64,000 nt of DNA, from positions 215,440-279,439 of the forward strand of contig NZ_LRML01000007.1 of assembly GCF_001647285.1 (NCBI RefSeq), written 5' to 3'. The notes under the pieces are model-generated. The model was not told where the DNA came from and made no database searches. It worked only from the letters and a program-made list of their open reading frames with translations. The translations under genes were made by a program, and so were the position numbers. Source of the stretch: Rufibacter roseus (GTDB taxonomy: Bacteria; Bacteroidota; Bacteroidia; Cytophagales; Hymenobacteraceae). Numbering within the stretch: position 1 is the stretch's first letter; every line of letters begins with the position of its first letter. Shown piece by piece: positions 1-8,180 of this stretch.

Positions 1-2
1 AA

Positions 3-464
3 TTCATTACTGAAAGCGGCAAGTCTTCAATGTCAAAGTCTAGCTTGGATCGCTATTACGTGGCTCCAAAGACTTCACCTGAAAGTAAAGACAATGCAAT
101 CTATATTGAGACTACAGATGCTGCCGAGGTGGCTTACATGAAAATGGGTAGATTGTTAGCGGATTCTGGTTGGCCAATAGCTAATTCTAACAAAGATTTC
201 GGCACCATTACAACTGGAGAAAGACCAACAAAAGGTTTTATTGACGCCTTAATTTTGAATATCTCAATCACTGCGGGGGATAAGACAAAAATTATAATAA
301 CAGGGACCTATGATGCAGCAGATTATCAAATCTCAGGTTTTGCTACAAATAACAAAGGGTTTATTGAGTATCGAGAATTTGGTGCACTAAAAAAAGCCTG
401 GGATGAAATGGATAGTATAGCTCGCTCTTATGAGGGAGGTAAAGTTTTATACGGTAAAAAATAA
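3..464 (+). CDS. hypothetical protein, 5' end probably outside window
   Basis: The reading frame is open to the left window edge, so the gene may begin outside; the first ATG inside is at 30 and has no clear ribosome binding site. From that ATG it encodes 144 residues, mixed alpha/beta in character, with no membrane segment. The missing N-terminus could carry a lipoprotein or secretion signal like its downstream neighbours, but that is inference. It ends 4 bp before the ATG of a small lipoprotein gene, so the two are probably cotranscribed. I do not recognise a family. It lies in the presumed integrated element that ends at the tRNA gene near 4300. Confidence 0.6.
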   Translation, partial: FITESGKSSMSKSSLDRYYVAPKTSPESKDNAIYIETTDAAEVAYMKMGRLLADSGWPIANSNKDFGTITTGERPTKGFIDALILNISITAGDKTKIIITGTYDAADYQISGFATNNKGFIEYREFGALKKAWDEMDSIARSYEGGKVLYGKK

Positions 465-468
465 TAAT

Positions 469-669
469 ATGAAAAAGCTCTTACTTCCCTTTTTATTATT
501 GGCAATCCTTTCGTGTAGTGGCTCAGATGAAGAAGCATCAACAGGTGATAAACCATGTGGATACCATGCCGGAGGCGCACAGCTCTATTTAGGCCCTCAA
601 GGCGGCTGCTATTACATCAATAGCAACAACAATAAAACATACGTGGATAGAGCAGACTGTAAATGCTAG
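469..669 (+). CDS. small Cys-rich lipoprotein with PBCV-adaptor-like motif
   Basis: 66 residues from the ATG at 469. I prefer this start over a longer frame because it begins a textbook lipoprotein signal (MKKLLL, hydrophobic stretch, lipobox ILSC with Cys at about residue 17). The mature part has four further cysteines and a GPQGGCYYIN...NKTYV pattern at about residues 42-58. That pattern resembles the short repeat Pfam calls the PBCV-specific basic adaptor domain (GPrGG.yY...G.KvYv). Probably anchored in a membrane facing the periplasm or outside. It sits between two other small genes in one apparent operon. The family link comes from motif memory, not a search. Confidence 0.7.
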   Translation: MKKLLLPFLLLAILSCSGSDEEASTGDKPCGYHAGGAQLYLGPQGGCYYINSNNNKTYVDRADCKC

Positions 670-672
670 GCC

Positions 673-1038
673 ATGGGATTAAGGTACAGCAAACGAATAG
701 GAGGAAACAAGGGCTTAGGTTTAAACGTGAGCGGCTCAGGCATTTCCCCTAGCTACAGAACCAAGTATGGCGCTGTTAGCCCTAAAGGATTCTCAATACG
801 CACCGGCATACCCGGCCTGTCTTTCCGCTCTGGATTCGGCAGGTCGAAAAGCGGCAACGCAGCCTTGGTGATGCTTATTTTAGGAGTGGCTATTGCGGCT
901 GTTGTTGTGGCCTGGAACCTACTATTATTTGCCAAATGGGTAATTGTAGAGGTTTACCACCTAACGGCAAGAATGTACTATAAATATAAAATGAACCAAG
1001 AAGAGAAAATCAATACAAACACACTAAATAACCCCTAA
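673..1038 (+). CDS. DUF4236-like membrane protein
   Basis: 121 residues. The N-terminal 55 or so are Gly/Ser-rich with the spacing typical of DUF4236 (basic RYSKRI start, 'lnvSgSGIS', 'GIPGLSFRS'), a short beta-rich module of unknown function. A hydrophobic segment at about residues 63-87 is a probable transmembrane helix, and a short basic tail follows. The start is 4 nt after the upstream stop and the stop overlaps the next ATG (TAATG at 1036-1040), so it is translationally coupled within a run of small genes in the integrated element. The DUF4236 assignment is from pattern, moderately sure. Confidence 0.65.
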   Translation: MGLRYSKRIGGNKGLGLNVSGSGISPSYRTKYGAVSPKGFSIRTGIPGLSFRSGFGRSKSGNAALVMLILGVAIAAVVVAWNLLLFAKWVIVEVYHLTARMYYKYKMNQEEKINTNTLNNP

Positions 1039-1391
1039 TGAAAAAGCTACTGCTATTATCCTTTTCACTGCTGCCATTGTTCACATCCTGCCAATCTTCC
1101 GGTGCCAATGAGTCTGGACTGAGCGAAGAGCAGGAGAAGGAAAGAGCCCTGCGAATAGTCAAGGCAGAGCTTAAGGTGCTCGATGCCACCGTAACGGATG
1201 CTGATGTTCTGTATGTAGGTGTGAAAGATGATGGCACTAGAAGAGACGGTTACGCCGAGTATCTGTGCCAGCTTATGAAGGACAGCAGCACAACAGTATC
1301 CAGAGTAAAGGTGGTAAAGGTCGGCTCCCATAACGACCCCGCCAAAGACAACGCCTACGGAATCCTCCTGGGGGAGGCTTGGTGTAGGTAG
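1038..1391 (+). CDS. hypothetical lipoprotein
   Basis: 117 residues. It has a clear lipoprotein signal: MKKLLLLSFSLLPL, then lipobox LFTSC with Cys at about residue 18. The mature domain has a charged helix (EEQEKERALRIVKAEL) followed by a short beta-rich part ending in cysteine. Its ATG overlaps the stop codon of the DUF4236-like gene, so coupling is likely. I do not recognise the mature domain. It belongs with the other small envelope-type genes at the left of the window. Confidence 0.65.
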   Translation: MKKLLLLSFSLLPLFTSCQSSGANESGLSEEQEKERALRIVKAELKVLDATVTDADVLYVGVKDDGTRRDGYAEYLCQLMKDSSTTVSRVKVVKVGSHNDPAKDNAYGILLGEAWCR

Positions 1392-1423
1392 GGGGAGAGA
1401 GATATACAATAGATGGCTTTATT

Positions 1424-1624
1424 ATGGAAAAATCAAAAGTAAACGGTAAAGTTATACTGGGCTATGTAGTCTTAGTCCTAGGCCTCGGGCTTTTGGGTTA
1501 CTGCATCGGCTACATGATTGCAGGCGGCAGCGAAACAAACACAGGTTTCCTTATATCGGGGCTTACCCTAGCTTTTGCGGGGGGTGGGTTAGTGTACTAT
1601 GGAGTGAAAGCCGTGAAGAGGTAA
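1424..1624 (+). CDS. small two-helix membrane protein
   Basis: 66 residues, almost all membrane: helices at about 10-32 and 41-61, with a basic start (MEKSKVNGK) and a basic end (VKAVKR). Last gene of the plus-strand run of small genes; a hairpin at 1630-1652 follows at once. Hypothetical; the topology is visible but no function can be inferred. Confidence 0.6.
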   Translation: MEKSKVNGKVILGYVVLVLGLGLLGYCIGYMIAGGSETNTGFLISGLTLAFAGGGLVYYGVKAVKR

Positions 1625-1629
1625 AAGAA

Positions 1630-1652
1630 AACCCCGCTGGTCGGGCGGGGTT
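1630..1652. terminator. bidirectional terminator hairpin
   Basis: Stem AACCCCGC / GCGGGGTT with a 7-nt loop, lying between two convergent genes (stops at 1624 and 1658). An A run on the left and T residues on the right suit use in both directions. Confidence 0.8.
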
Positions 1653-1657
1653 GTTCA

Positions 1658-2431
1658 CTAAAGCCTGTCAATGGGTGTTGGGGACTCTCTCCTTTTCATG
1701 ATGTGCTTGATTGTCTCGGCCTGCTTCGGCGTTTTGAAATCAATCACTAGCCCACGGTCATCATAGACCTCGGGCTTTATTTCCTTTGCAATCTGCTTGG
1801 CAAACAAAGCAACATTCTTAGCGTATGTTTCTGTCTTGCCCATCGCTATCAACAGGTCTACAATAGCCATTCTGATCAGCTCGTACCTGTCCAAGTGGAA
1901 AAGCGCCTGCCTTTGGCTTTCGTATTTAATGCCTATCGCCTTTACCATCTCCTTTAGCTGGTCAGCATTATGGTTAAACAGCTTTGCTCGGTAGGCCCAC
2001 CACTCAGTAGGCTTGTTGAAAACGGTAAAGTGTTCCTTCTCCAAGTACGCCTGCACGGAAAAGAAACCCAAAGCCTTCACCACATCAAACAAAACGCTTA
2101 TCTGAGCATGGGTAAGGTAAGCCCCATCTTGAACCTTTTTATCAAGATCCATTAAATGCTGCCGCACCCGTTTACCCATCTCTGATTTCTGAACCATGGC
2201 AATATGTTTTGCCATATCAAGCTGCACCGCCCAGTCTCTCTTAATCGACTTCCCTCCCCTGCTAGTAACTACTTCAAGATTGTGTTCACTGTAGTCTTGA
2301 TTGAGCTCGAAACCATAATCTATCATTCTTGGGAACCATACCCGTAACGGGGTTTCTATATTTAATTCTGAGTGCAGATTACTCGCCCAGACAAAGGGTG
2401 TCCCTTTTTGAGAATAATGGATTTCTAGCAT
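1658..2431 (-). CDS. phage-type antirepressor (AntA/AntB domain)
   Basis: 257 residues from the ATG at 2431. I prefer this to an upstream in-frame ATG at 2506, because the longer form would translate a region that looks like an operator (2450-2481). Residues of about 10-80 match the AntA/AntB antirepressor pattern: a 'W..R..DYGFELNQDYS' segment, then 'SRGGKS...' and 'LDMAKHIAMVQKSEMGKRVR'. Such proteins counter phage repressors or bind DNA as KilA-N-like accessory modules. The C-terminal half is helical and unassigned. It lies between small cargo genes and the integrase, which fits a prophage-derived or integrative element. Confidence 0.75.
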   Translation of the reverse strand: MLEIHYSQKGTPFVWASNLHSELNIETPLRVWFPRMIDYGFELNQDYSEHNLEVVTSRGGKSIKRDWAVQLDMAKHIAMVQKSEMGKRVRQHLMDLDKKVQDGAYLTHAQISVLFDVVKALGFFSVQAYLEKEHFTVFNKPTEWWAYRAKLFNHNADQLKEMVKAIGIKYESQRQALFHLDRYELIRMAIVDLLIAMGKTETYAKNVALFAKQIAKEIKPEVYDDRGLVIDFKTPKQAETIKHIMKRRESPTPIDRL

Positions 2432-2449
2432 TAGAGGCAGATTTAGCGG

Positions 2450-2481
2450 TGTACAAAAATGTTCACTTGTAAATGTACAAA
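2450..2481. promoter_or_regulatory. candidate operator upstream of antirepressor gene
   Basis: Three related hexamers lie within 30 bp: TGTACA at 2450, TGTTCA at 2460 and TGTACA at 2474. The last is also part of the inverted repeat TTGTA-N4-TACAA. Clustered half-sites just upstream of a regulatory gene suggest a repressor site. No binding protein is identified. Confidence 0.35.
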
Positions 2482-2523
2482 CTTTTACCCCGATAATTAC
2501 ACCCACTAAATATTTATTTCACC

Positions 2524-2781
2524 ATGCCAAAATTCATCCAGCTACCGCAGGAGGGCAGCGCCTTGCCTGTACTGATCAACGTTTCCAACATCTACAAGGT
2601 GGACTTCTTCAACGGCCCCGAGCGCGGCGGCAGGGAGATACTGCTGCGCGTGTGGGTCAACACCCCAAAGGCCATAGACCTGATCACCTCGCGCTTTACG
2701 GACGCGGAGCAGGGCATCGCCACCTACTGGCGCCTGCACGGCATCCTCACCCCCGCCCCTTTGACGTTGGCGCAGAACTAG
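2524..2781 (+). CDS. hypothetical protein
   Basis: 85 residues. The beginning (FIQL....LPVLINVSNIYKVDF) resembles short proteins with a 'fI.L...g.pvlIN...I..ve' strand pattern, but I do not recognise a named family. It is clearly more GC-rich than the genes to its left, like the integrase. Its stop codon overlaps the integrase stop on the other strand (2778-2781). Probably an accessory gene of the element. Confidence 0.5.
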   Translation: MPKFIQLPQEGSALPVLINVSNIYKVDFFNGPERGGREILLRVWVNTPKAIDLITSRFTDAEQGIATYWRLHGILTPAPLTLAQN

Positions 2782-4073
2782 CCTGGCCACTTCACCCTGT
2801 CGCCTAGTATCGCCTCCCACGCCGCCAGTATCTTAGGCAGCACCCTAGCCGCCTTGTCCTTCGCGTAGACGCCCGTGGTGCCCTTTATGCCGTGCTGCGC
2901 GTGGCCTAATAGCCACCCCGCCAGCGAGTCATCACCGCCGCTCCCCTCGTACACCAGAGAGGCCGCCGTGTGCCGCGCGGTATAGGGAGAGATCGCCTTG
3001 TCCACAGGTATGAAGGTTTCCTTTACCTTGCCCCCTATCAGGTCACGCCTCACGTACATGCGGTTCAGCCCTGCGGCGGTGGCCACCTTCTTGATGTAGC
3101 GCCCCCTCTCCTGCTGGGTGGGTAGGATAAAGTTGCCCTCGTACTTATCCCAAATCCGCACCGCCAAAGGAGGCAGCGGGATCTGAACCGGGTTCATGGT
3201 CTTGCCCTGGTCTATCTCCATCACCTGCACTTCCCCGTGGTCAGCTATCTTTACCGATTTCCGGTGGTGCGGCTTCACCTTGGCGAAGTCACCCGGCCTG
3301 AGCCCGAGGAACGCCTGCAGCACCCACATGTCCCGCTCCCTTGAAAGCCCCTCCGTCGGCAGCCATGCGTTGATTAGCTTAATGAACTCATCGGCGGTCA
3401 GGTCTAGCTGGGGGCTGTACTGCGTTTTGTGAACAAGCCACTTCTCCTTTGAGGGGAGCCCCGCCAGCGCGCGCATCTCCTTCACGAACTGGTAATGCTT
3501 CTGCACCGTGCCGCTCTTGAGCTTCTGCTTTGCCAGCGCGGCCGCGTACTTGCGCATAAACGCCTCGTCTATGTCGTCAATGGTAACCTTCGGTTTGTGG
3601 GTGGTCATCTGGTTCACGACCTGGTGGTACTTCCTTAGGCTCTCTGCGGTCAGGTAGTCTTTGTTCACCTCCTTCCAGTGCTCGTAAAGGCTCTCAAGGT
3701 CGCGCTTCAACTCCTGCTTTCCCTGTGCCTGCTCTTTGTATTTCCAGGGCTTGGACTGCTGCTTGATGTATTCCGCTATCTGCGAGACGGTGGCATACCC
3801 GTCCCTGGCCCTTACCTTCCCCTCGCCTTCCTCCGCCCACACGATCAGCTTATTCAGCTTGGCGTTGATCTTGGCGGCGTCGGGGTGGTGCTTGCGGTCT
3901 ACCCGCTCCTCCTCCTTATCCCAAAGGTGCAGAAAGACGGACTCCCCAGTGCCTATTTTTTTCCTTTCCCCGTTGTGATGGATGACCATCTGGAGGGAAA
4001 CCATGCCTTTCGCGTTGGTTTTTATGGAGCCGTCCGGCTCCTTTTCGATTTTAGGGTAAAATTTTATCTCCAT
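2778..4073 (-). CDS. tyrosine recombinase / integrase
   Basis: 431 residues. An N-terminal arm-binding region (about 1-90), a helical SAM-like core-binding domain (about 110-220) and a C-terminal catalytic domain follow in order. Visible catalytic residues are Arg in GLRPGD (about 257), the H-x-x-R pair region around ARHTAAS (about 367), His in GHAQH (about 388) and Tyr in TGVYAK (about 402), so the enzyme looks intact. It would integrate and excise the element by strand exchange at an attachment site. The gene starts about 190 bp from the 3' end of a tRNA gene, the classic arrangement for tRNA-targeting integrases. Codon use and GC are richer than in the small genes further left. Confidence 0.9.
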   Translation of the reverse strand: MEIKFYPKIEKEPDGSIKTNAKGMVSLQMVIHHNGERKKIGTGESVFLHLWDKEEERVDRKHHPDAAKINAKLNKLIVWAEEGEGKVRARDGYATVSQIAEYIKQQSKPWKYKEQAQGKQELKRDLESLYEHWKEVNKDYLTAESLRKYHQVVNQMTTHKPKVTIDDIDEAFMRKYAAALAKQKLKSGTVQKHYQFVKEMRALAGLPSKEKWLVHKTQYSPQLDLTADEFIKLINAWLPTEGLSRERDMWVLQAFLGLRPGDFAKVKPHHRKSVKIADHGEVQVMEIDQGKTMNPVQIPLPPLAVRIWDKYEGNFILPTQQERGRYIKKVATAAGLNRMYVRRDLIGGKVKETFIPVDKAISPYTARHTAASLVYEGSGGDDSLAGWLLGHAQHGIKGTTGVYAKDKAARVLPKILAAWEAILGDRVKWPG

Positions 4074-4265
4074 CCTGGTACCGGTTTAGACGTACCCAAA
4101 GGTAGAAAATAAAATAAAAGGGGGCGGTACAGGGGGTGCGTTTTTACCCTTTGTAACCAAGGGGTAGCTTTGAATGGATTAGCTAGAAAAGTGCGTTTGC
4201 AGCGCAGAAAGCAAGAAAAAACCCCTAGAAAACTGGTGTTATCTAGGGGTTAAAAAGGGGTATCG
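4074..4265. other. presumed attachment-site region between integrase and tRNA
   Basis: Non-coding. It contains the tRNA terminator and a short imperfect inverted repeat (TACCC...GGGGTA at about 4146-4168) that could be an integrase arm site. The core site would be the tRNA 3' part itself. A second copy is not present in the window, so the other end of the element lies to the left. Confidence 0.4.
4213..4251 (-). terminator. terminator of tRNA gene
   Basis: Perfect 10-bp stem AACCCCTAGA / TCTAGGGGTT (4220-4229 with 4242-4251), followed on the minus strand by a T run (4214-4219). It lies 14 nt after the tRNA 3' end. Confidence 0.75.
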
Positions 4266-4339
4266 TGGGCCCACTTGGAATCGAACCAAGCACCTACTGA
4301 TTATGAGTCAGTTGCTCTAACCGAATGAGCTATAGGCCC
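4266..4339 (-). tRNA. tRNA with CAT anticodon (Ile2 or Met)
   Basis: 74 nt with a full cloverleaf: acceptor GGGCCTA pairs with TGGGCCC, D-arm GCTC...GAGC, anticodon stem ACTGA/TCAGT with loop CTCATAA, and a GGTTCGATTCC T-arm. CCA is not encoded. The anticodon CAT can be elongator Met or lysidine-modified Ile2. The C4-G69 and C5-G68 pairs and A73 favour Ile2, but I cannot settle this. The 3' end faces the integrase. Confidence 0.9.
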
Positions 4340-4418
4340 GTCCAAACCATTTCTTTGATTTGGGAGTGCAATTTTACAAATTTGTGCAGCAAAACACAAA
4401 ACAAAAACCGAACATTCT

Positions 4419-5063
4419 GTGAATTTTTCTTCTATCAAGAATATCATTTTCGATTTAGGTGGGGTGATCATCAACATTGACTACGCCAAAGGTACCAATG
4501 CATTAGCCGCCTACGCCAAACCCGGCACCCAGGTAGATTTCAGCCAAAAGGCTCAGTCAGAATTATTTGACTTGTACGAGCGGGGCGATATCTCAAGTCA
4601 GGAATTCCGCGACGGGCTAAGGAAAGAGTACCAAATTGAGGCCACCGATGAACAGATTGACGAAGCCTGGAATTCTTTGCTGCTCGACATCCCGGCCGAG
4701 CGAATTGAGCTATTGAGGGCGCTGAGCAAAAAATACCGGTTGTTTCTGCTCAGTAATACCAATGCCATCCATATGATTGCCTTCAATAAAATTGTGTCAG
4801 ACAATTTTGGCATACCCAGCCTGGATGAGCTATTCGAGAAACCTTATTACTCGCACCTGGCGCGCATGCGCAAGCCCGGAGCCGAAGTATTTGAGCACAT
4901 AGTAGCCGAGAATAATCTGGAGAAAGAAGAAACCCTTTTCATAGACGACAGCATTCAGCACATTGAAGGCGCAAAAAAAGTGGGTCTGCACACCCTTCAC
5001 CTGGCTCCGCCGCTCACCATCAATGAAGCCCTGAAAGAAGCGGTTGCCGAGCATGAGGCCTAA
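4419..5063 (+). CDS. HAD-superfamily phosphatase (YihX-like)
   Basis: 214 residues from a GTG start at 4419. HAD motifs are visible in order: motif I in IIFDLGGVI (Asp at about 12), motif II LLSNTN (about 111), motif III Lys in RMRKPG (about 151), and motif IV FIDDS (about 174). The helical cap of subfamily IA lies between I and II. Family members dephosphorylate small phosphometabolites in the cytosol; the substrate cannot be told. The stop overlaps the start of the downstream membrane protease gene by 11 bp, so the two are probably an operon. Confidence 0.85.
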   Translation: MNFSSIKNIIFDLGGVIINIDYAKGTNALAAYAKPGTQVDFSQKAQSELFDLYERGDISSQEFRDGLRKEYQIEATDEQIDEAWNSLLLDIPAERIELLRALSKKYRLFLLSNTNAIHMIAFNKIVSDNFGIPSLDELFEKPYYSHLARMRKPGAEVFEHIVAENNLEKEETLFIDDSIQHIEGAKKVGLHTLHLAPPLTINEALKEAVAEHEA

Positions 5064-6180
5064 AATACTGCTGCACGTTTTTCTATTTCTGGTGACCCTG
5101 ACCACTACCACACTGGCCGGGGCGGAGTGGCGGTACGGGAAACTTTTCTTTGTAGGTCCCGACGGAAGCTTAGACTGGGGTGGCTTTCTTACTTGGCAGG
5201 AGTTTTTTGCAGGATTTGCCTTTTCCCTTTCATTTCTGGGCGTGCTGACGGTGCATGAGTTCGGACATTATTTCACCGCCCGCTATTACAAGATCAAGGT
5301 GACCCTGCCCTACTACATTCCGTTATGGCTGGGCATAACTAGTTCTATAGGTACGTTGGGGGCTTTTATCAGAATAAAGGAACGGATCTTTTCTCGCAAA
5401 GAGTTTTTTGATGTGGGCATTGCCGGTCCATTGGCTGGTTTTGCCGTGGCCTTACCCCTGCTTTGGTATGGTTTTACGCATTTACCCCCGCCTGAGTACA
5501 TCTTTGACATTCACCCGGCGTACGCACAGTTTGGGAACCAGTATGAAGACTTTGTGTACAGCCAGCAAGGCAATATGGCCTTGGGGAACAACCTGCTGTT
5601 TTACCTGTTCGAGCAGTTTGTGGCCGATCCGGAGCGGTTGCCCAACCATTATGAAATATCGCATTACCCCTACCTGTTCGCAGGATTTTTAGCCTTATTT
5701 TTTACGGCTTTGAATCTGCTGCCCATCGGTCAGTTAGACGGTGGCCATATCCTCTACGGTTTGTTAGGCTACGAGCGCTTCAACCGGCTCTCGCCCATCT
5801 TGTTCACCGCCTTTATCTTTTATGCCGGCCTTGGGTTTATTCCTCTAGACACCAGCCCAACCGACTATTGGTGGTGGTGGGGTGGGTACGCTTTGTACCT
5901 CATGATTGTGTTTCGCCCGCTGTTTCCGGAAGCCGCTAGAAGCCTCATGCTGGTAGTAGCCGTTTTCTCTGCCCAGATTTGTTGTCAGTATTTCTGGCCC
6001 GGAATAAAGGGGTACAATGGTTGGCTCGTGTTCGGTTTAATATTAGCCCGAATGATGGGCATCTTCCACCCACCCTGCCCCGACGAGCGTCCTCTTGATC
6101 AGAAGCGGAAAGTGTTAGGTTGGATAGCTCTTGTAGTATTTATTCTCTGCTTCAGCCCTGCGCCGTTCATCTTTGAATAA
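5053..6180 (+). CDS. site-2-protease-type membrane metalloprotease (M50)
   Basis: 375 residues from the ATG at 5053, inside the end of the HAD gene. Several membrane helices. The zinc motif HEFGH is at about 68-72, inside or next to a helix, and the second M50 motif LDGGH is at about 227-231 (PIGQLDGGH). Family members cut membrane-embedded substrates. This one lacks PDZ or CBS domains and resembles the EGY-like branch that has only the membrane core. It ends with a helix and no tail. Substrate unknown; the translational overlap with the phosphatase may be only organisational. Confidence 0.87.
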   Translation: MRPKILLHVFLFLVTLTTTTLAGAEWRYGKLFFVGPDGSLDWGGFLTWQEFFAGFAFSLSFLGVLTVHEFGHYFTARYYKIKVTLPYYIPLWLGITSSIGTLGAFIRIKERIFSRKEFFDVGIAGPLAGFAVALPLLWYGFTHLPPPEYIFDIHPAYAQFGNQYEDFVYSQQGNMALGNNLLFYLFEQFVADPERLPNHYEISHYPYLFAGFLALFFTALNLLPIGQLDGGHILYGLLGYERFNRLSPILFTAFIFYAGLGFIPLDTSPTDYWWWWGGYALYLMIVFRPLFPEAARSLMLVVAVFSAQICCQYFWPGIKGYNGWLVFGLILARMMGIFHPPCPDERPLDQKRKVLGWIALVVFILCFSPAPFIFE

Positions 6181-6298
6181 TACTCTAAGCACCTAGGTTC
6201 GCCCATGAAAAATATAGCCTGCAACAGGATGCGTTAGACAATATTTCTAAACCTCCTCCCCTTCTTTAGGGTAAAAACGGAGGAAACCAGACGAAATA

Positions 6299-7996
6299 TT
6301 GAAGTTGAATTCCCTAAAGCTCACGCTTCTTTTTTTTATTACAGCCTTATGGGGCTGCTCAAACCATGATCTGCATACCAGAGGACTGGTTACTGACAAA
6401 GCCATGGTGGTATCTGCGCACCCGCTTGCCTCTGCTGTGGGCGCTGAGATTATGCGCCGGGGCGGCAACGCCGCTGATGCCGCCGTAGCCGTGCAATTTG
6501 CTCTAGCCGTAGTTTATCCAGATGCCGGCAACATTGGCGGGGGCGGCTTTCTGGTGCTAAGGCAGAAAGACGGCACCACCGCCGCCCTAGACTACCGCGA
6601 AAAAGCCCCTGCCGCCGCGCACCGAGACCTGTACCTGAATGAGAAAGGCGAAGTTATTGCGGGACTCAGCTTGAAAGGCCATTTAGCAGCAGGAGTACCC
6701 GGCACCGTAGACGGCATGGTGCAACTCCATCAAAAATACGGCAAACTACCTTGGGCTCAATTGGTGCAGCCAGCCATAGATTTGGCCGCTCAAGGCTTTC
6801 CGCTTACCCGCAAAGAAGCCATAAAACTAAACGAACAGCGCGAAGATTTTCTCCAGTACAACACCCTTCGCCCTGAGTTTGTCTTGTCAAATGGTTGGAA
6901 AGTGGGCGACACCTTACGCATTCCTGACCTGGCAAGAGCCCTTGAGAGTATCAGAAACCAGGGAAGGGCTGGCTTCTATGAAGGTCTTACCGCTGATTTA
7001 ATTGAGGCTGAAATGAAGCGGGGCAAAGGCATTATCTCTAAAGAAGACCTGGCTAATTACCGCTCCGTCTGGCGAAACCCAATCAAGCAGCAACTCGGAG
7101 AATTGGAAGTTATTTCCATGCCCCCACCCTCCAGCGGCGGTATTGCCTTGGTGCAACTGCTCACCCTATCGCAAGACTACCCACTCCATGATTGGGGTTG
7201 GAACACCGCCCAAACCGCTCACTTCATTATTGAAGCCGAGCGCCGCGTGTACGCCGACCGCGCCAAACACCTCGGCGACCCCGACTTTTACCAGGTACCC
7301 GTGCAGGGACTGCTGGATACCAGCTACATCAAGAGCCGCATGCGTGATTTCTCCCCAGACAAAGCCACTGACAGCGATGACGTTTCTGCCGGTACCCCTG
7401 CCCCTCCTGAAAGTCCCAATACCACCCACTATTCTATTGTAGACCCTGAGGGAAATGCTATCTCCGTCACTACCACCCTGAACAGTAGTTTCGGGAGCAA
7501 GGTATTTGTGGCCGGAGCCGGATTCCTGCTGAATAATGAGATGGATGATTTTAGCGTAAAGCCCGGCCACCCCAACAGCTACGGCCTGGTAGGTGAAGAC
7601 GCCAACGCCATAGAACCGAACAAACGCATGCTCTCCTCCATGACACCCACCATTCTAGAGAAAGAAGATCAGCTGTATATGGTGGTCGGGGCCATGGGTG
7701 GTTCTACTATCATCACCACTGTTTACCAAATCATACAGAACGTAACTAGGCACAACTTCACCATGCAAGGTGCCATCAGCGCCGGCCGCTTCCACCACCA
7801 ATGGACCCCAGACTGGGTGCTGTCTGAGTGGGGTGCCTTAGGCTTTGGCACCGGACTAAAACTGTGGCTCAGAGGTCACAAAATTGCCCCAAAGACCGGA
7901 GGCATAGGCCGCGCCGCCGGCATATTAGTTTTGCCCAACGGCCAACTAGAAGGCGGCGCCGACCCAAGAGGCGACGACGCAGCAGCTGGGTTTTGA
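6299..7996 (+). CDS. ggt: gamma-glutamyltransferase, lipoprotein form
   Basis: 565 residues. A TTG start at 6299 is supported by a GGAGG about 12 nt upstream and by the lipoprotein signal it opens (lipobox ALWGC at about 18-22); starting at a later ATG would lose that signal. The large-subunit motif NAADAAVAVQFAL is at about 57. The autoprocessing and catalytic Thr begins TTHYSIVDPEGN at about 375, and NEMDDFS and SSMTPTI follow. The proenzyme would cut itself before that Thr and then hydrolyse or transfer gamma-glutamyl groups of glutathione-like peptides. Length fits the family (about 580). Probably envelope-anchored. Confidence 0.93.
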   Translation: MKLNSLKLTLLFFITALWGCSNHDLHTRGLVTDKAMVVSAHPLASAVGAEIMRRGGNAADAAVAVQFALAVVYPDAGNIGGGGFLVLRQKDGTTAALDYREKAPAAAHRDLYLNEKGEVIAGLSLKGHLAAGVPGTVDGMVQLHQKYGKLPWAQLVQPAIDLAAQGFPLTRKEAIKLNEQREDFLQYNTLRPEFVLSNGWKVGDTLRIPDLARALESIRNQGRAGFYEGLTADLIEAEMKRGKGIISKEDLANYRSVWRNPIKQQLGELEVISMPPPSSGGIALVQLLTLSQDYPLHDWGWNTAQTAHFIIEAERRVYADRAKHLGDPDFYQVPVQGLLDTSYIKSRMRDFSPDKATDSDDVSAGTPAPPESPNTTHYSIVDPEGNAISVTTTLNSSFGSKVFVAGAGFLLNNEMDDFSVKPGHPNSYGLVGEDANAIEPNKRMLSSMTPTILEKEDQLYMVVGAMGGSTIITTVYQIIQNVTRHNFTMQGAISAGRFHHQWTPDWVLSEWGALGFGTGLKLWLRGHKIAPKTGGIGRAAGILVLPNGQLEGGADPRGDDAAAGF

Positions 7997-8014
7997 TTCG
8001 CTTCCATTTCCCTT

Positions 8015-8058
8015 TGTTTTAGACCTCTTTTCCGAAAAACAGCCTGTAAATGCAACAG
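8015..8058. repeat. palindromic intergenic repeat, degenerate copy 1
   Basis: TGTTTTAGACCT arm, a short T/A centre, and a decayed right arm (AAAAACAGCCTG). Starts 18 nt after the ggt stop. Confidence 0.5.
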
Positions 8059-8180
8059 AAAAAGAGACCTGCGGAGCGCGAGTGCCTCTAGTCAGAAAAC
8101 GCCAGTTCAAGAGACCTAGCAGCGTCTTATTGGCCTGCTAGTGTCTGTGTCAGTAGCCGCCCCTGAGCAGTGAACCGTAA

